From Bimastos eiseni (taxonomy: Eukaryota > Annelida > Clitellata > Crassiclitellata > Lumbricidae): 64,000 nt of DNA. The notes beneath the pieces are model-generated. The model was not told where the DNA came from. It saw only the letters and a program-made list of their open reading frames with translations, and did not search any database. Positions 63,988 to 64,000 of the stretch are shown here, in pieces (the first letter of the stretch is position 1; every line of letters starts with the position of its first letter). Where the stretch lies: assembly GCA_959347315.1 (NCBI GenBank), contig OY365806.1, forward strand, positions 51,264,068-51,328,067, written 5' to 3'. Position numbers and translations under genes: made by a program.

Positions 63988-64000
63988 TTGTGTGTGTGTG
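63694..64000 (+). repeat. (GT)n(GTTT) compound microsatellite, runs off the window
   Basis: More than 300 bp of GTGTGTGTGTTTGTGTG-type repeat. The array is cut by the window end. The regular spacing of TTT interruptions suggests it expanded as a higher-order unit. Confidence 0.97.

Overview
The window is eukaryotic, almost certainly from a metazoan and probably a marine invertebrate. It is AT-rich, has long GT-AG introns, and is dense with CR1/L2-like LINE fragments, tRNA-derived SINEs, hAT-type DNA transposons and micro/minisatellites. A 200-N assembly gap lies at 59662-59861. The sequence alone does not identify the species.

Two protein-coding genes can be supported, and they are divergently arranged. 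On the minus strand, four phase-compatible exons between 4902 and 307 encode part of an ankyrin-repeat protein of unassigned subfamily; it continues past the left edge. On the plus strand, about 26 exons from 15410 to 63176 encode a polycystin-1 (PKD1) family receptor-channel. In order I read: signal peptide, LRRNT, one LRR, LRRCT, a WSC-like Cys segment, a PKD-like domain, linker exons, a large 2.8-kb exon with a Cys-rich segment and several PKD-like domains, the REJ region, a GAIN/GPS segment, TM1, PLAT, further TM segments with cytoplasmic loops, and the start of the extracellular loop before the channel-like C-terminus. That C-terminus lies beyond the window. The exons in the window total about 9.3 kb of coding sequence, roughly 3,090 residues. 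Intron phases agree at every junction I checked except the 3' end of exon 19, which I could not fix.

Layout: 1-4902 ankyrin gene (minus strand); 4903-15409 intergenic, filled with repeats (a reverse LINE holding a nested MITE, a hAT element with a BED-finger ORF fragment, interstitial telomere-like tracts, a CpG-richer patch near 12.3-12.8 kb); 15410-63176 polycystin gene with repeat-laden introns; 63694-64000 a GT/GTTT microsatellite running off the end.

Most notable points: the GPS cleavage triad looks lost although its Cys/Trp framework is kept; eight separate hAT-like insertions carry recognisable 8-bp target-site duplications, several of them nested in LINEs; three intronic hairpins are worth testing as small-RNA precursors or foldback elements; and a 12-bp minisatellite directly upstream of exon 25 is in open frame with that exon. 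I saw no prokaryotic-type system, CRISPR array or operon.
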